DNA of 64,000 nucleotides from Paludibacteraceae bacterium (GCA_017547145.1 JAFYQJ010000014.1:1-64000), one strand, 5' to 3'; shown: positions 16,761 through 26,174, numbered from the stretch's first letter. Numbers and translations: made by a program. Notes: generated by a model from the letters alone, not told the origin.

Positions 16761-17198
16761 ATGAAAAAACTACTGATTTTATTTGCATTTGTGCTGTGTG
16801 GCGTATGCGTAGCCCAAGCCGAAGTGCTGACTATGGTGATAGAAACCACCGAGGGCGAGCGTACGGTGTACGAACTCTCTACACTCCGCTCTCTGACGTT
16901 TTCTGGCGAAGTAGCCAATGCACAAACTACGGGCAAAACCGCCCGACGCATCTATTTCCTTGAAATGAACACTACGGAGCTTGACAACGTGCAAGTACAA
17001 GTGGGCGTATTCCCTAACCCCGTGTGTGGCGTGTTGCGTGTGAAGGGCGTGGAGCCGAACGCCACTTACCGAGTGATAGACCTCTCGGGGCGAGTGGTGA
17101 TGAGTGGCGTAGGGTGCGACATAGATGTATCTACGCTTACCGAAAGCACCTATGTACTACAAGTAGCCGATGTGCTTGTAAAGTTTATTAAGAAATAA
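16761..17198 (+). CDS. Short secreted protein with T9SS type A sorting domain
   Basis: 145-aa exported protein. The signal peptide (MKKLLILFAFVLCG...AQA) is followed by about 45 residues with no recognisable enzyme domain, then a C-terminal domain from near residue 80 that looks like a type A Por secretion tail: VFPNPVCGVLRV, YRVIDLSGRVV, IDVSTLTESTYVLQV and a terminal basic FIKK. Such tails direct passage through the type IX secretion system. The passenger is unusually small. The ATG at 16761 is chosen over 16752 because it gives a cleaner signal peptide. High G+C (35 of 60 at 16801-16860) sets it apart from core genes. Confidence 0.75.
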   Translation: MKKLLILFAFVLCGVCVAQAEVLTMVIETTEGERTVYELSTLRSLTFSGEVANAQTTGKTARRIYFLEMNTTELDNVQVQVGVFPNPVCGVLRVKGVEPNATYRVIDLSGRVVMSGVGCDIDVSTLTESTYVLQVADVLVKFIKK

Positions 17199-17234
17199 CA
17201 ACGATTTATTAACCAATAAAAAATAAATAAAGAG

Positions 17235-18062
17235 ATGAAAAAAATTACACTTGTTTTTGCTTTTATGCTTGCTGTAGCAGGAGCTGCGGCACAGAGTATG
17301 TATGTACACAAAACCGATGGCAACGTGTACGAGTTTAAGGTATCGGATGTGGATAGCATCAATTTTGCAGCAAGCACTACCGACGACTATTTTTATACAG
17401 TAACCTATATGCCAAATGGTGGAGAAGGAGATGTGGTTGTGGATACTATACGCTATGGTGTTTCTTATACATTTAGGAATTATTCAACAACATTTACTCG
17501 TCCTTCGTATGCTTTTCACAAATGGAATACAAGAGAGGATGGAGCAGGAGCCTATTTTACTGTTGGTGATTCTGTACCTATGGTAGTACGGGACATTAAG
17601 TTGTATGCTATATGGTATGAGAGTAGCGGTATGGAAAATGGATATGAATGGGTCGATTTAGGTTTGCCTAGCGGGTTGAAATGGGCAACCAGCAATGCAG
17701 GCACTGTAAGTAAATCTAGCTATTACGACGTTGCTTCGTCCAAAATGGGAGGAACTTGGCGTACACCAACTTACAAAGAATTTGAAGAGTTTAATAGCAA
17801 TTGCACATCTACTTGGATAAATGATTATAATGGAACGGGTATAAATGGGCGTATTTTTACTAGCAAGTTAAATGGAATGTCTATATTTTTTCCTGCTAAC
17901 GGGTATTATAATAGTGGATATAAGGAAGGTACGAATGAAGGGTATTACTGGACAGCAGGAGCTTCTTATTATTTTTATTTTAGCAGTAGTAGTCCTTCTG
18001 TATCATCTTCTTACGGTATTGCCGGAGGAGATGTTTATAGTGTGAGAGGGGTTTGTGAATAA
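17235..18062 (+). CDS. Secreted FISUMP-domain protein with Listeria-Bacteroides repeat
   Basis: 275-aa exported protein: signal peptide (residues 1-20, ends AAAQS), a short VYEFKVSDVDSINF segment, a Listeria-Bacteroides (Flg_new) repeat at about 55-130 (YMPNGGEGD, FHKWNTREDGAG, LYAIWYE), then a FISUMP (Fib_succ_major) domain with WVDLGLPSGLKWAT, GGTWRTPT, WINDYNGTGINGRI and a terminal SVRG. It lacks a lipobox, unlike its paralogue at 56-1054. The short segment after the signal resembles the start of the preceding T9SS-tailed protein, hinting at a shared origin. Likely surface-exposed; function unknown. Confidence 0.78.
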   Translation: MKKITLVFAFMLAVAGAAAQSMYVHKTDGNVYEFKVSDVDSINFAASTTDDYFYTVTYMPNGGEGDVVVDTIRYGVSYTFRNYSTTFTRPSYAFHKWNTREDGAGAYFTVGDSVPMVVRDIKLYAIWYESSGMENGYEWVDLGLPSGLKWATSNAGTVSKSSYYDVASSKMGGTWRTPTYKEFEEFNSNCTSTWINDYNGTGINGRIFTSKLNGMSIFFPANGYYNSGYKEGTNEGYYWTAGASYYFYFSSSSPSVSSSYGIAGGDVYSVRGVCE

Positions 18063-18090
18063 TAAGTATTAACTATAAAAATAAAGAAAA

Positions 18091-18702
18091 ATGAAAAAAT
18101 CTCTTAAAAATGATGCACAGAAAGTTTTAGCATCTTATAGTGCGTATTTGGAGCCGTACGTAATACAGAATGATTCATTAGCCTGCTTGCTATCAAAATA
18201 TCCCTCCCATACGAATAAATCGGCTGTGGCTACAAAAGTAAAATTGCTCAATTTGTTCTACTCTACAGGCATAATGGCTACAAATGCAATGGCAGAACAT
18301 ATATTTAATATAAAAGATATAGATGCTCGGCTTGCTTGTGGCGATAAGAGTTTGGTTGGTGAGATTGCTCATTTGCAGTTGGGTAATGCTGTACGAAACA
18401 ATTATTCGTTTGCTACAAAATATTGTGCGTATCATCAGCCCGATAAATATCCTATTTACGATAGTATGGTGGCAAAAACGTTTGCTACTTTGTTCAGTAA
18501 AGGTTTTTTCTTGCCCGAGTATAAGAGCTATACAAAAACGTCTTTTGCAGAGAAGTTAAAGGACTATGATTTTTATGTGAAGTTTTACGATTATTTTATG
18601 GATGAGTTTGATTTAAAAGAATTCTCTTATCGTGAAGTCGATGCGTATATTTGGGGAGCACTTAAGATTGATAAGGATTTTGATATAAAAACGTTAATTT
18701 AA
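18091..18702 (+). CDS. Unrecognised 203-aa protein
   Basis: No function assigned. The product has no signal peptide or membrane segment and is mostly helical and Lys-rich, so it is probably cytoplasmic. A dense aromatic/charged stretch in the middle (NYSFATKYCAYH followed by YPIYDS) and another near the end (YREVDAYIWGAL) look like conserved active or binding elements. I have a vague impression of similar motifs in other bacterial proteins but cannot name a family. It starts 28 nt after the FISUMP gene and ends in a strong shared terminator, so it may be co-transcribed with the accessory genes before it. Confidence 0.7.
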   Translation: MKKSLKNDAQKVLASYSAYLEPYVIQNDSLACLLSKYPSHTNKSAVATKVKLLNLFYSTGIMATNAMAEHIFNIKDIDARLACGDKSLVGEIAHLQLGNAVRNNYSFATKYCAYHQPDKYPIYDSMVAKTFATLFSKGFFLPEYKSYTKTSFAEKLKDYDFYVKFYDYFMDEFDLKEFSYREVDAYIWGALKIDKDFDIKTLI

Positions 18703-18713
18703 AAATAAAAAAA

Positions 18714-18736
18714 GCGAACTTAAGTTCGCTTTTTTT
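18714..18736. terminator. Bidirectional terminator
   Basis: A perfect 16-nt palindrome (GCGAACTTAAGTTCGC) is flanked by an A-run on one side and seven T on the other. It lies between the convergent 203-aa gene and clpC and can serve both. Confidence 0.92.
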
Positions 18737-18739
18737 ATG

Positions 18740-21238
18740 CTATGCTTCGCTGTGGAGTTGCAAGGAGTTTTTGTCGTCGTCAAGCGTGAAGTGTAGCGTA
18801 GCGTTTTCTGTCGGGTTGTCGAGCAGAAAATCGGTTACGGGGTCTTCTATGTATTTCTGTATAGCACGCTTCAAGGGTCGGGCACCATTTTGTGCATCGT
18901 AGCCTTTATCGGCAATAAAGTGTTTCGCTTCGTCGTTCAGCGTAAGCTGTAGGTGTAGGTTCTCGAGGCGTTTGCCAAGCGTTGCCAATTCCAAGTCGAT
19001 AATACGTGCTATGTCGGCTTTCGTCAAGCTGTTAAACATCACGATGTCGTCTATACGGTTTAGAAACTCCGGCGAGAAAGTTTTGTTTAAGGCTTTCTGC
19101 ACGGTGCTTTGCGACACCTCGTTGTCGTCTCTCGCTTGCGAAGCAAAACCAATGCCTTTGCCAAAATCTTTGAGTTGGCGTGAGCCTACGTTTGAGGTCA
19201 TAATTATAATCGTGTTTTTAAAATCGACAATACGCCCAAGGCTGTCGGTGAGTCGGCCCTCGTCGAGTACTTGCAGTAAGAGGTTGAACACATCGGGGTG
19301 TGCTTTTTCAATCTCGTCGAGCAAAATAACGGAATAGGGTTTGCGTCGAACACGTTCGGTGAGTTGTCCGCCATCTTCGTGCCCTACGTAGCCCGGAGGA
19401 GCTCCTATCAAGCGAGAGACGCTGAACTTTTCGAGGTATTCGCTCATATCGATGCGGATAAGTGCATCGCGGCTATCGAACATTTGTTCGGAAAGTTTTT
19501 TTGCAAGATGCGTTTTACCCACACCCGTAGGTCCAAGAAAAATAAACGTACCGATAGGTTTGTTTGGGTCTTTTAGTCCTACGCGATTGCGTTGAATAGA
19601 TTTTACTATTTTGTCGATAGCATCATTTTGTCCTATGATGTTGTCTTTTAGGATGTTGTTCATTTGTTTTAGTCGGATGCCTTCTGCTTGTGCAATGCGT
19701 TTGGCAGGGACGCCCGTTATCGACGCTACAGTTTCGGCTATTTGTTCCTCGTCAATAATTTGTGGATTGGCTTCGTTGTTTTCTTGCCAATTTTTCTCAA
19801 AAGCTTTTAACTCGTCGGTGAGTTTGCGAGCTATGTCGCGTTGGTTGGCAGCTTCTTCGTAGTCTTGACGCTTCGAGGCTTCTATTTTTAAATTGTTGGC
19901 ATCGTCTATTTTTTGTTCCAAAATTTTTATTTCTTCTGGAATGTCGGTGTATTTTACGTGCATTTTAGCCCCTGCCTCGTCGAGCACGTCGATAGCTTTG
20001 TCGGGGAAACAGCGGTCGCTAATGTAACGGTCGGTTAGGCGTACGCACGAAAGGAGTGCCTCGTCGGAATATTTCACGTTGTGGTGAGCTTCGTATCTGA
20101 ATTTTATGTTTTTCAGAATCGTCAAAGTATCGTCGGCAGAGGTTGGCTCTACCAATATTTTTTGAAAACGTCGCTCTAGAGCTCCGTCTTTTTCTATGGT
20201 TTTGCGATATTCGTCGAGCGTAGTAGCTCCAATGCATTGCAATTCGCCACGAGCAAGGCTTGGTTTGAGCATATTGGCTGCGTCGAGTGAGCCAGTTGCT
20301 CCTCCTGCTCCAATAATAGTATGAATTTCGTCAATAAAAAGAATGACGTCAGGGTTGTTTTGAAGTTCGTTGAGAATAGCTTTTATTCGCTCCTCAAATT
20401 GCCCACGATATTTTGTCCCAGCTACGATGCCTGCCATGTCGAGCGAAATAACACGTTTGTTCCAAAGCTGGCGGGGTGTTTTGTGCTGTACAATGCAGTT
20501 GGCAAGTCCTTCTACAATGGCAGTTTTCCCTACACCTGGTTCTCCGATCAAAATAGGATTGTTCTTTTTTCGTCGGCTCAATATTTGAATGACGCGTTCG
20601 GTCTCTTTTTCGCGTCCTACGATGGGGTCTAGTTTGTTTTCGGTAGCGGCTTTTGTTAGGTCGAAACCGAATTTGTCAAGAGCGGGTGTGTCAGAAGTAT
20701 TTGTGTTTTTTTGCGATGTTTTTACCTCTTTGTTGTCGTCAAAACTTTCAAATTCGTCATCAAAATCGTCTTCAGTAGGCACGGAGTTTTGCAAAGAAGA
20801 TTCTTGCTTTTTGTCAAGAATATTGCGAACGCTGTAGTAATCAACACTTTTTTCTTGAAGAATTTGTTTGCCAACGTTGTTGCTTTCTTTTAATATAGCA
20901 AGAAGAAGATGCTCTGTGTCGGTTTGTTTTGAATTGAGCGATCGAGCTTCTAAATACATAAAACGTAGCACATCTTGTGTAGTAGAGTGCATAGAAATAT
21001 AGTCAGGAGTATCGCTTTGTGTGTTTTTATTGGAAGAACGATCTTCTATCTCTTTTTTTAGCTTTTTTGTGTCAATACCTAATTGTTTTAAAATATCAAT
21101 TGCACGCCCAGAGCCTTCGCGCAAAAGTCCTAGCAAAAGGTGTTCGGGCATGATGCTGCTTTCGCATAAACGTACAGCTTCTTCTCCGCTGAACATAAGA
21201 ATATTTTTTAATCTATCGGAATATTTTTGTGAATCCAT
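18740..21238 (-). CDS. clpC: Clp protease ATP-binding subunit ClpC
   Basis: Hsp100 AAA+ unfoldase (832 aa) that feeds substrates to ClpP. Domains in order: two Clp N repeats (residues 1-145), an Asp/Glu-rich linker, AAA+ module 1 with Walker A GEPGVGKT at 232-239, a UVR-type coiled middle segment (about 420-470, [14 protein letters not shown]), AAA+ module 2 with Walker A GPTGVGKT at 569-576, and a D2-small domain. The short UVR-like middle domain argues for ClpC rather than ClpB. G+C falls towards the 5' end of the gene. It starts 74 nt from the lptD stop on the same strand. Confidence 0.93.
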   Translation of the reverse strand: MDSQKYSDRLKNILMFSGEEAVRLCESSIMPEHLLLGLLREGSGRAIDILKQLGIDTKKLKKEIEDRSSNKNTQSDTPDYISMHSTTQDVLRFMYLEARSLNSKQTDTEHLLLAILKESNNVGKQILQEKSVDYYSVRNILDKKQESSLQNSVPTEDDFDDEFESFDDNKEVKTSQKNTNTSDTPALDKFGFDLTKAATENKLDPIVGREKETERVIQILSRRKKNNPILIGEPGVGKTAIVEGLANCIVQHKTPRQLWNKRVISLDMAGIVAGTKYRGQFEERIKAILNELQNNPDVILFIDEIHTIIGAGGATGSLDAANMLKPSLARGELQCIGATTLDEYRKTIEKDGALERRFQKILVEPTSADDTLTILKNIKFRYEAHHNVKYSDEALLSCVRLTDRYISDRCFPDKAIDVLDEAGAKMHVKYTDIPEEIKILEQKIDDANNLKIEASKRQDYEEAANQRDIARKLTDELKAFEKNWQENNEANPQIIDEEQIAETVASITGVPAKRIAQAEGIRLKQMNNILKDNIIGQNDAIDKIVKSIQRNRVGLKDPNKPIGTFIFLGPTGVGKTHLAKKLSEQMFDSRDALIRIDMSEYLEKFSVSRLIGAPPGYVGHEDGGQLTERVRRKPYSVILLDEIEKAHPDVFNLLLQVLDEGRLTDSLGRIVDFKNTIIIMTSNVGSRQLKDFGKGIGFASQARDDNEVSQSTVQKALNKTFSPEFLNRIDDIVMFNSLTKADIARIIDLELATLGKRLENLHLQLTLNDEAKHFIADKGYDAQNGARPLKRAIQKYIEDPVTDFLLDNPTENATLHFTLDDDKNSLQLHSEA

Positions 21239-21254
21239 AAATAAAGAATTTTTG

Positions 21255-21262
21255 CAAAAATA
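21255..21262 (-). promoter_or_regulatory. Possible promoter -7 box for clpC
   Basis: Reads TATTTTTG on the minus strand, 16 nt before the clpC ATG; a second match, TACTTTTG, lies at 21279-21286. One of the two probably drives clpC independently of lptD. No good TTTG partner for either. Confidence 0.4.
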
Positions 21263-21312
21263 TTTTCAAAGATGATGCCAAAAGTAAAATTCGGTAAATC
21301 TGTCATTGAAAA

Positions 21313-24027
21313 TTAGAACCACTTGCGATAATTGTCGCTATTGTCACTTCTTTTTTCGTATTTCAAGTCGCGTAACATAGAAGATTTTACACCGACTGTT
21401 ACTGTGTATGATTTGTATAGCCCAAAAGGACTCATTGATGCTGATAAAACCCAGCAATGTAAATCTCTGTTGATTGAAATGTTTGTGGAGGTTACTTTCA
21501 TTGCATTAAAATCGTACGACAACGAATACGAAACATGCCATTGTGGTGTGGGCGAAATACTTCCAGAAATGCTTAGGTTGTGAGTAAATTTACGATCGTA
21601 TTCCATTTTTTCTTTATTGAAAATGTTGCTTTGTCCCCAACGTATCGAGTAGTTTACACTTAGGCTCCAAGGGATATTAACTTTTTGATATCCATCATCA
21701 TCTTCTTCTTCAGCGTCTTTTTTCTTTTTGTCGTTTTTAAAGTCTGCATTATTCTCTTCGTTATCAAAATCTTCACTTCCGTCGTCTATTTGGTCTGCAA
21801 CGTTGTCTTCGTCTTCTTTTTTATCTTTTCTTTTAAATGTATCGTTGTTGAATGTATATTGAAACGATGTGCCTGTACCTAAAAATCTAGGGAATTTGCG
21901 TAATTGATTGATATGAACAGGATTTCCATTGTCATTTAAGGCATATTTGTAAGGGTCAAAAGCACCACTAAGATTGATAGAGAATTTTTTGGTGATTTTA
22001 AGTCGAAGATTTGTACTAAAATTTCCAAGCTTCATAGAGTCAGCAGCAAAGTTGTAACTGCCACTTATAGAAAAATTGTCAATAAGACTAATCTTTTTGT
22101 ATGCATTTGTTTTAGTGGAGTCGGAGGTGTCTTTTACTTTCATCTCTAAATTGTTTGCCAAAGAGAATCCTAGACTACCGCTTGTACCTTTTCCTGCTAC
22201 ACCATAAAGTGAGTTGGCATAAGGTGAGTACATTACATCTTTTGTTTGTATTCGGTTGATGTTGTTTTTGTCGATAATAGTTTGGGTGTATGTTTTGTAA
22301 AATTTAAATAAAGGATCGCTGAAATCGGGATGATAATTGAAAGAAATAGAAGGAGTAATGATGTGTCGAATACGATCAACCTTATCTCCAAAAATTTTTC
22401 GGATAGGAGTATAAAAACCATATATTTTAGTCTGCATACTTACCCCAAGGCTAAAGTCGTATACGTTATAAAAGCCAGCGGTAGTATCAATGATTTCTTT
22501 TTGATTTTTTTCGTCCCATGAGCGTTCTTCTCTGCTGAAATACCATTTGTAGTTGAAATTAAATGTGGGAGAAATGGATATATATTTAAAAATGTTAAAA
22601 GAGGCTCCAATTGGTAATTGGTGTTTAAAGCCATTCCTCCATTTCGAAAATTTTGTTTTGAATAGTAGGTTTTCTTTTGTTTCTATGCTATTAGAAAAAG
22701 TACCTGTATAGCTCATGTAGATTTTTTCGTACCATCGCTCTTTGCCTACTCTGTTTTTTTTCTTGAATGGATATATACGACTCATTGAGAAGGTCATGTT
22801 TGGCAAATTTAGGTTTATCACCGAGTCTTTGGTTCGTTGCGTTAGCATTGCAGTTACAGAAATGCTCCAAGGGCTTTCTGGGAAACGTTGTGTGTATGAA
22901 ATACTTGAACTTGTAGTGTTTTTTGCCAATTCGTTAGCATTGTAGTAATGGTTGATGTTGCTATGTGTATAGCCACTTGTAGCAAAATCGACTGATGCGG
23001 AAAATGTACTGTACAAACTAGCTTTACTATCTTGACTATGCGTCCACGACATTCTGAAATTTCTACTTTGACTGTAATCGGGTAACCCTTTAATACCAGT
23101 TACGTCGTTTCTGTAACTCATATTTATGCTACCTCTGAATTTGTAACGTTTTTTGTAGGTTGAGCGAGCATAGAGTGCCCATGTTCCTTTGGTATATATA
23201 TCGCCAGTTAGTTCCAAATCAAAATAATCGCTTAAAGCAAAATAGTAACCTCCATTTTTTAAATAAAATCCTCGTGTAAAATCATCGCCATAAGATGGCA
23301 TAATAATACCTGAAGAATAAGATTTTGTAAAAGGGAAAAAACCGAATGGTACTGCAATAGGTAATGGTACGTCTTCAATTACTAAATAGGCAGGACCTGC
23401 GGCTACATAATGTTGTGGCTTCACCTTTGCTTTAGTTAATTGTATGTAGAAATGAGGATGGTCATGATTGTCGCAAGTTGTATATTTCCCATTTCGCATA
23501 AAAAGCATGTCGTCAGCACCTTTTTTGGATTCGTCGGCTACAATGTATCCATCACCTTGTTGTGTTATACCTCTTCGAATGTATCCTTTGCGACTATTAA
23601 AATTGTATTTCAATGATCTAGCACGATATTCGTCAGCACCTTCACGAAAGATAGGAAATCCTATTTGATCGCCAACACTATCGACAATACCTTCTGCGTA
23701 AACAAGGCTACTATCCATTACCATTCTAATAATTTCAGCTTCAAGTTGAACAGGACTTTTGAGTTGGTAATCTACACTTGCTTTTCCATATAAAAAACCT
23801 GTTCCGTTTTCAAATAGTAAAATAGAATCTCGAGCTTGATAGTCGACTCTCGCATTTATTTTTGAGGCAGATGTTTTAGCCGTATTTTGATTGGATGTGG
23901 TATCTTTTGCTTGTTCTGTTGTTTTTTTCTGCCCTAAAGAGATGATAGGAAGAATGGAAAACAATAGTAAAAAAAACAATTGTTTGTTACTCTTTGGCCT
24001 CCTTTTATATGTGAAAAAACTAAGCAA
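21313..24027 (-). CDS. lptD: LPS-assembly outer membrane protein LptD (OstA)
   Basis: Outer-membrane beta-barrel that inserts lipopolysaccharide into the outer leaflet. Residues of about 50-230 form an OstA/LptA-like jellyroll (VDYQARDSILLFENG, LEAEIIRM); the remainder is a long barrel with alternating strands, of the Bacteroidota LptD_2 type. A Lys/Asp/Glu-rich low-complexity insert lies at about 21690-21840. The frame is open up to an ATG at 24165, but a TAACTTTG promoter box at 24049-24056 lies downstream of it. A TTG at 24027 (904 aa), followed by a KRRPK n-region and hydrophobic core ending IISLG, is therefore the likelier start; a TTG at 23979 is another option. Confidence 0.85.
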   Translation of the reverse strand: MLSFFTYKRRPKSNKQLFFLLLFSILPIISLGQKKTTEQAKDTTSNQNTAKTSASKINARVDYQARDSILLFENGTGFLYGKASVDYQLKSPVQLEAEIIRMVMDSSLVYAEGIVDSVGDQIGFPIFREGADEYRARSLKYNFNSRKGYIRRGITQQGDGYIVADESKKGADDMLFMRNGKYTTCDNHDHPHFYIQLTKAKVKPQHYVAAGPAYLVIEDVPLPIAVPFGFFPFTKSYSSGIIMPSYGDDFTRGFYLKNGGYYFALSDYFDLELTGDIYTKGTWALYARSTYKKRYKFRGSINMSYRNDVTGIKGLPDYSQSRNFRMSWTHSQDSKASLYSTFSASVDFATSGYTHSNINHYYNANELAKNTTSSSISYTQRFPESPWSISVTAMLTQRTKDSVINLNLPNMTFSMSRIYPFKKKNRVGKERWYEKIYMSYTGTFSNSIETKENLLFKTKFSKWRNGFKHQLPIGASFNIFKYISISPTFNFNYKWYFSREERSWDEKNQKEIIDTTAGFYNVYDFSLGVSMQTKIYGFYTPIRKIFGDKVDRIRHIITPSISFNYHPDFSDPLFKFYKTYTQTIIDKNNINRIQTKDVMYSPYANSLYGVAGKGTSGSLGFSLANNLEMKVKDTSDSTKTNAYKKISLIDNFSISGSYNFAADSMKLGNFSTNLRLKITKKFSINLSGAFDPYKYALNDNGNPVHINQLRKFPRFLGTGTSFQYTFNNDTFKRKDKKEDEDNVADQIDDGSEDFDNEENNADFKNDKKKKDAEEEDDDGYQKVNIPWSLSVNYSIRWGQSNIFNKEKMEYDRKFTHNLSISGSISPTPQWHVSYSLSYDFNAMKVTSTNISINRDLHCWVLSASMSPFGLYKSYTVTVGVKSSMLRDLKYEKRSDNSDNYRKWF

Positions 24028-24048
24028 ATTAGTGGCGTTTTTAATTTG

Positions 24049-24056
24049 CAAAGTTA
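24049..24056 (-). promoter_or_regulatory. Promoter -7 box for lptD, decides its start
   Basis: Reads TAACTTTG on the minus strand, an exact TAnnTTTG match. It would start transcription near 24042, so the long open frame beginning at 24165 cannot be translated from its own ATG on this transcript. Confidence 0.55.
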
Positions 24057-24124
24057 ATGAATTAACGGCTAATGCCCTAAAGGATTTGTTTGAAATATTG
24101 TTTTTTGTTTGTTTGAATATTTCG

Positions 24125-24132
24125 TAATTTTG
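24125..24132 (+). promoter_or_regulatory. Promoter -7 box for the amidase gene
   Basis: TAATTTTG matches TAnnTTTG 21 nt before the amidase ATG. Several upstream TTTG copies exist but at non-ideal spacing. Confidence 0.5.
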
Positions 24133-24153
24133 CAAGAAATGATTTTGTAAAAT

Positions 24154-25230
24154 ATGAAACGACAACTTTTTTTGCTGTTTTTTTGTTTTTGTATTGTTAT
24201 CTCACTATCAGCTAAACAATTTATATTGGTTTTAGATCCAGGTCATGGAGGAGCAGATCCGGGTGCAGTGGGAACGGAAGTTCAAGAAAAAGATTTGAAT
24301 TTAAAGGTGGCATTATTAGTTGGGAAAAAAATATCGGAACGATGTCCGGATGTAAAAGTGATTTATACACGAGATACGGATAAGACTGTAACGTTGAGAG
24401 AGCGTCCAATGATTGCAAATAAGGCAAACGGAGATTTATTTATAAGTATTCATACTAATTCTAACGATTCGAAGCGTCCTTGTGGAACAGAAACTTATGT
24501 GATAGGTCTGGCAAAAACAGGAGCAAACTTTGAGGTTGCAAAGCGTGAAAATTCGGTGATATTGTTAGAAGCCGATAGGGAAAGTTATCAAGGTTTTGAC
24601 CCTACTTCGCCCGAGTCGTATATAATGTTTGAGTTTATGCAAGATCAATATGTTGAGCAAAGTTTGCAAATGGCAGATTTTATACAGCGTAATTTTACAA
24701 AAAAGACCGACCGTGTAGATCGAGGGGTGCGACAAGATTTGTTTTGGGTGTTGCATCAAACAAAAATGCCTAGTGTTTTAGTAGAAATGGGTTTTGTGTC
24801 TAATGCAAGTGACCAATCTTATATGATGTCTAAAAAAGGACAAAATGCTTTAGCGGAGTCAATTGTTTGTGCTTTTGAGCAATATAAGCATGAGTTTGAT
24901 AAAAAAAATGGATTAAAATTTCAAAAAAAACAACAAGCAAAGAAAGCAATTGAGCAATCTGTTGATTCTTTGAAACCTGTGTTTAAGTTACAATTGTTTG
25001 CATCAAAGGAGGTTTTACCTGAGAATCATGTTTCTATGAAAGGTGAAAAAAACTTATCGTATTATGAAGAAAGTGGGTGGATAAAATATACAGCAGGCGA
25101 GACATCTTCTTATGAAGAAATAAAGCAGTTGAAAAAAGAATTGGATAAAAAGTTTGGAGATAGTTTTATTGTTGCGTTTTTTAAAGGGAAAAAGATTTCT
25201 TTAAAAGAAGCACTTTCGTTATTAAAATAA
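24154..25230 (+). CDS. N-acetylmuramoyl-L-alanine amidase with SPOR-like tail
   Basis: Zinc amidase of the Amidase_3 family (358 aa) cleaving the bond between MurNAc and the stem peptide during cell separation. A signal peptide (about 20 residues) precedes the catalytic domain: DPGHGGADPGAVG (first zinc His), QEKDLNLKVA, SIHTNS (second His) and the catalytic Glu in VLVEMGFVSN. Residues of about 275-358 look like a SPOR-type peptidoglycan-binding domain (FKLQLFAS, IKYTAGETSSYEE, FIVAFFKGKKI), suggesting septal targeting. Divergent from lptD; mlaD follows 11 nt later. Confidence 0.92.
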   Translation: MKRQLFLLFFCFCIVISLSAKQFILVLDPGHGGADPGAVGTEVQEKDLNLKVALLVGKKISERCPDVKVIYTRDTDKTVTLRERPMIANKANGDLFISIHTNSNDSKRPCGTETYVIGLAKTGANFEVAKRENSVILLEADRESYQGFDPTSPESYIMFEFMQDQYVEQSLQMADFIQRNFTKKTDRVDRGVRQDLFWVLHQTKMPSVLVEMGFVSNASDQSYMMSKKGQNALAESIVCAFEQYKHEFDKKNGLKFQKKQQAKKAIEQSVDSLKPVFKLQLFASKEVLPENHVSMKGEKNLSYYEESGWIKYTAGETSSYEEIKQLKKELDKKFGDSFIVAFFKGKKISLKEALSLLK

Positions 25231-25241
25231 ATATATTAGAG

Positions 25242-26141
25242 ATGAAAAAGTTTTTTACACGAGAGGTTAAAGTTGCATTGTTAGTAACAACGGCGTTAAT
25301 TATTTTGTATTTTGGATTGAACTATTTAAAAGGTATAAATTTGTTTAATCCTATAAATAAATATTATGCAAAATATGAATCTGTAGAAGGGTTAGTCGCT
25401 TCTTCTCCAGTTTATGTGAGAGGGTATAAAGTCGGTCAAGTTAATAGTATTACTTACGATTTTTCTAATGAAATTCCATTTGTAATAGAATTTACTACAG
25501 AAAAAAGTTTAAAATTGCCTAAAGGTACTATAGCTGAGATGTTTGATGATGGTTTGATGGGAGGGAAGGCCATACGTTTGGTGATGTCTAAAAACGATGA
25601 ATATATTTCCGATGGGGATACATTATCAGCTTTAAAAGTTGCGGGGTTGATGGATTTCTTGTCAGGGCATTTTTTGCCAACTTTGTATAAAACTGTGGCA
25701 GATGTTGATTCTACTATTGTAAATATACAACAATTGATTGCTTCTGCAGAGATAAAAAATTCTTTGAAATCAATAGAAAGTGTAACAAGTGATTTAAGCA
25801 TAACATCAGAACGTTTGAAAAACTTGATGGATGGAAAAATCCCTGCTGTTGTTGCTAATATCGATACTATATCTTTAGATTTGAAAAAAGTGTCTTCTGA
25901 TTTGAAGGATTTTGAATATGCGGAATTACTCCTAAAAGTTGATAGTACAATGGCTAATCTTTGCTCATTGTCTAATAGTTTAAATGATAAAGATGGATCT
26001 TTAGGATTGCTATTGCGAGATCAATCACTTTATAATAGTTTAGATTCGACAGTGAATAGTGCAAATTTATTATTAAAAGATTTAAAAGAAAATCCAAAAC
26101 GTTATGTGCATTTTTCTTTGTTTGGTAGAAAAGAAAAATAA
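25242..26141 (+). CDS. MlaD/MCE family lipid-transport protein
   Basis: Inner-membrane-anchored MCE domain protein (299 aa), periplasmic substrate-binding part of a phospholipid transport system. One N-terminal membrane segment (residues 10-30) precedes the MCE domain (about 38-115: YESVEGLVASSPVYVRGYKVGQV, LMGGKAIRLV). The C-terminal half is helical with repeated short SxLKxL patterns, as in MlaD-like tails. The ABC permease and ATPase are not adjacent. Forms a two-gene unit with the amidase. Confidence 0.88.
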   Translation: MKKFFTREVKVALLVTTALIILYFGLNYLKGINLFNPINKYYAKYESVEGLVASSPVYVRGYKVGQVNSITYDFSNEIPFVIEFTTEKSLKLPKGTIAEMFDDGLMGGKAIRLVMSKNDEYISDGDTLSALKVAGLMDFLSGHFLPTLYKTVADVDSTIVNIQQLIASAEIKNSLKSIESVTSDLSITSERLKNLMDGKIPAVVANIDTISLDLKKVSSDLKDFEYAELLLKVDSTMANLCSLSNSLNDKDGSLGLLLRDQSLYNSLDSTVNSANLLLKDLKENPKRYVHFSLFGRKEK

Positions 26142-26174
26142 TTTATAATCGTTCTAAAAAATAAAATAATCAAA

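Noticed and set aside
18740-21238. ClpB disaggregase
   Set aside because: The middle domain is short with a UVR-like motif rather than the long ClpB coiled coil, so ClpC fits better.
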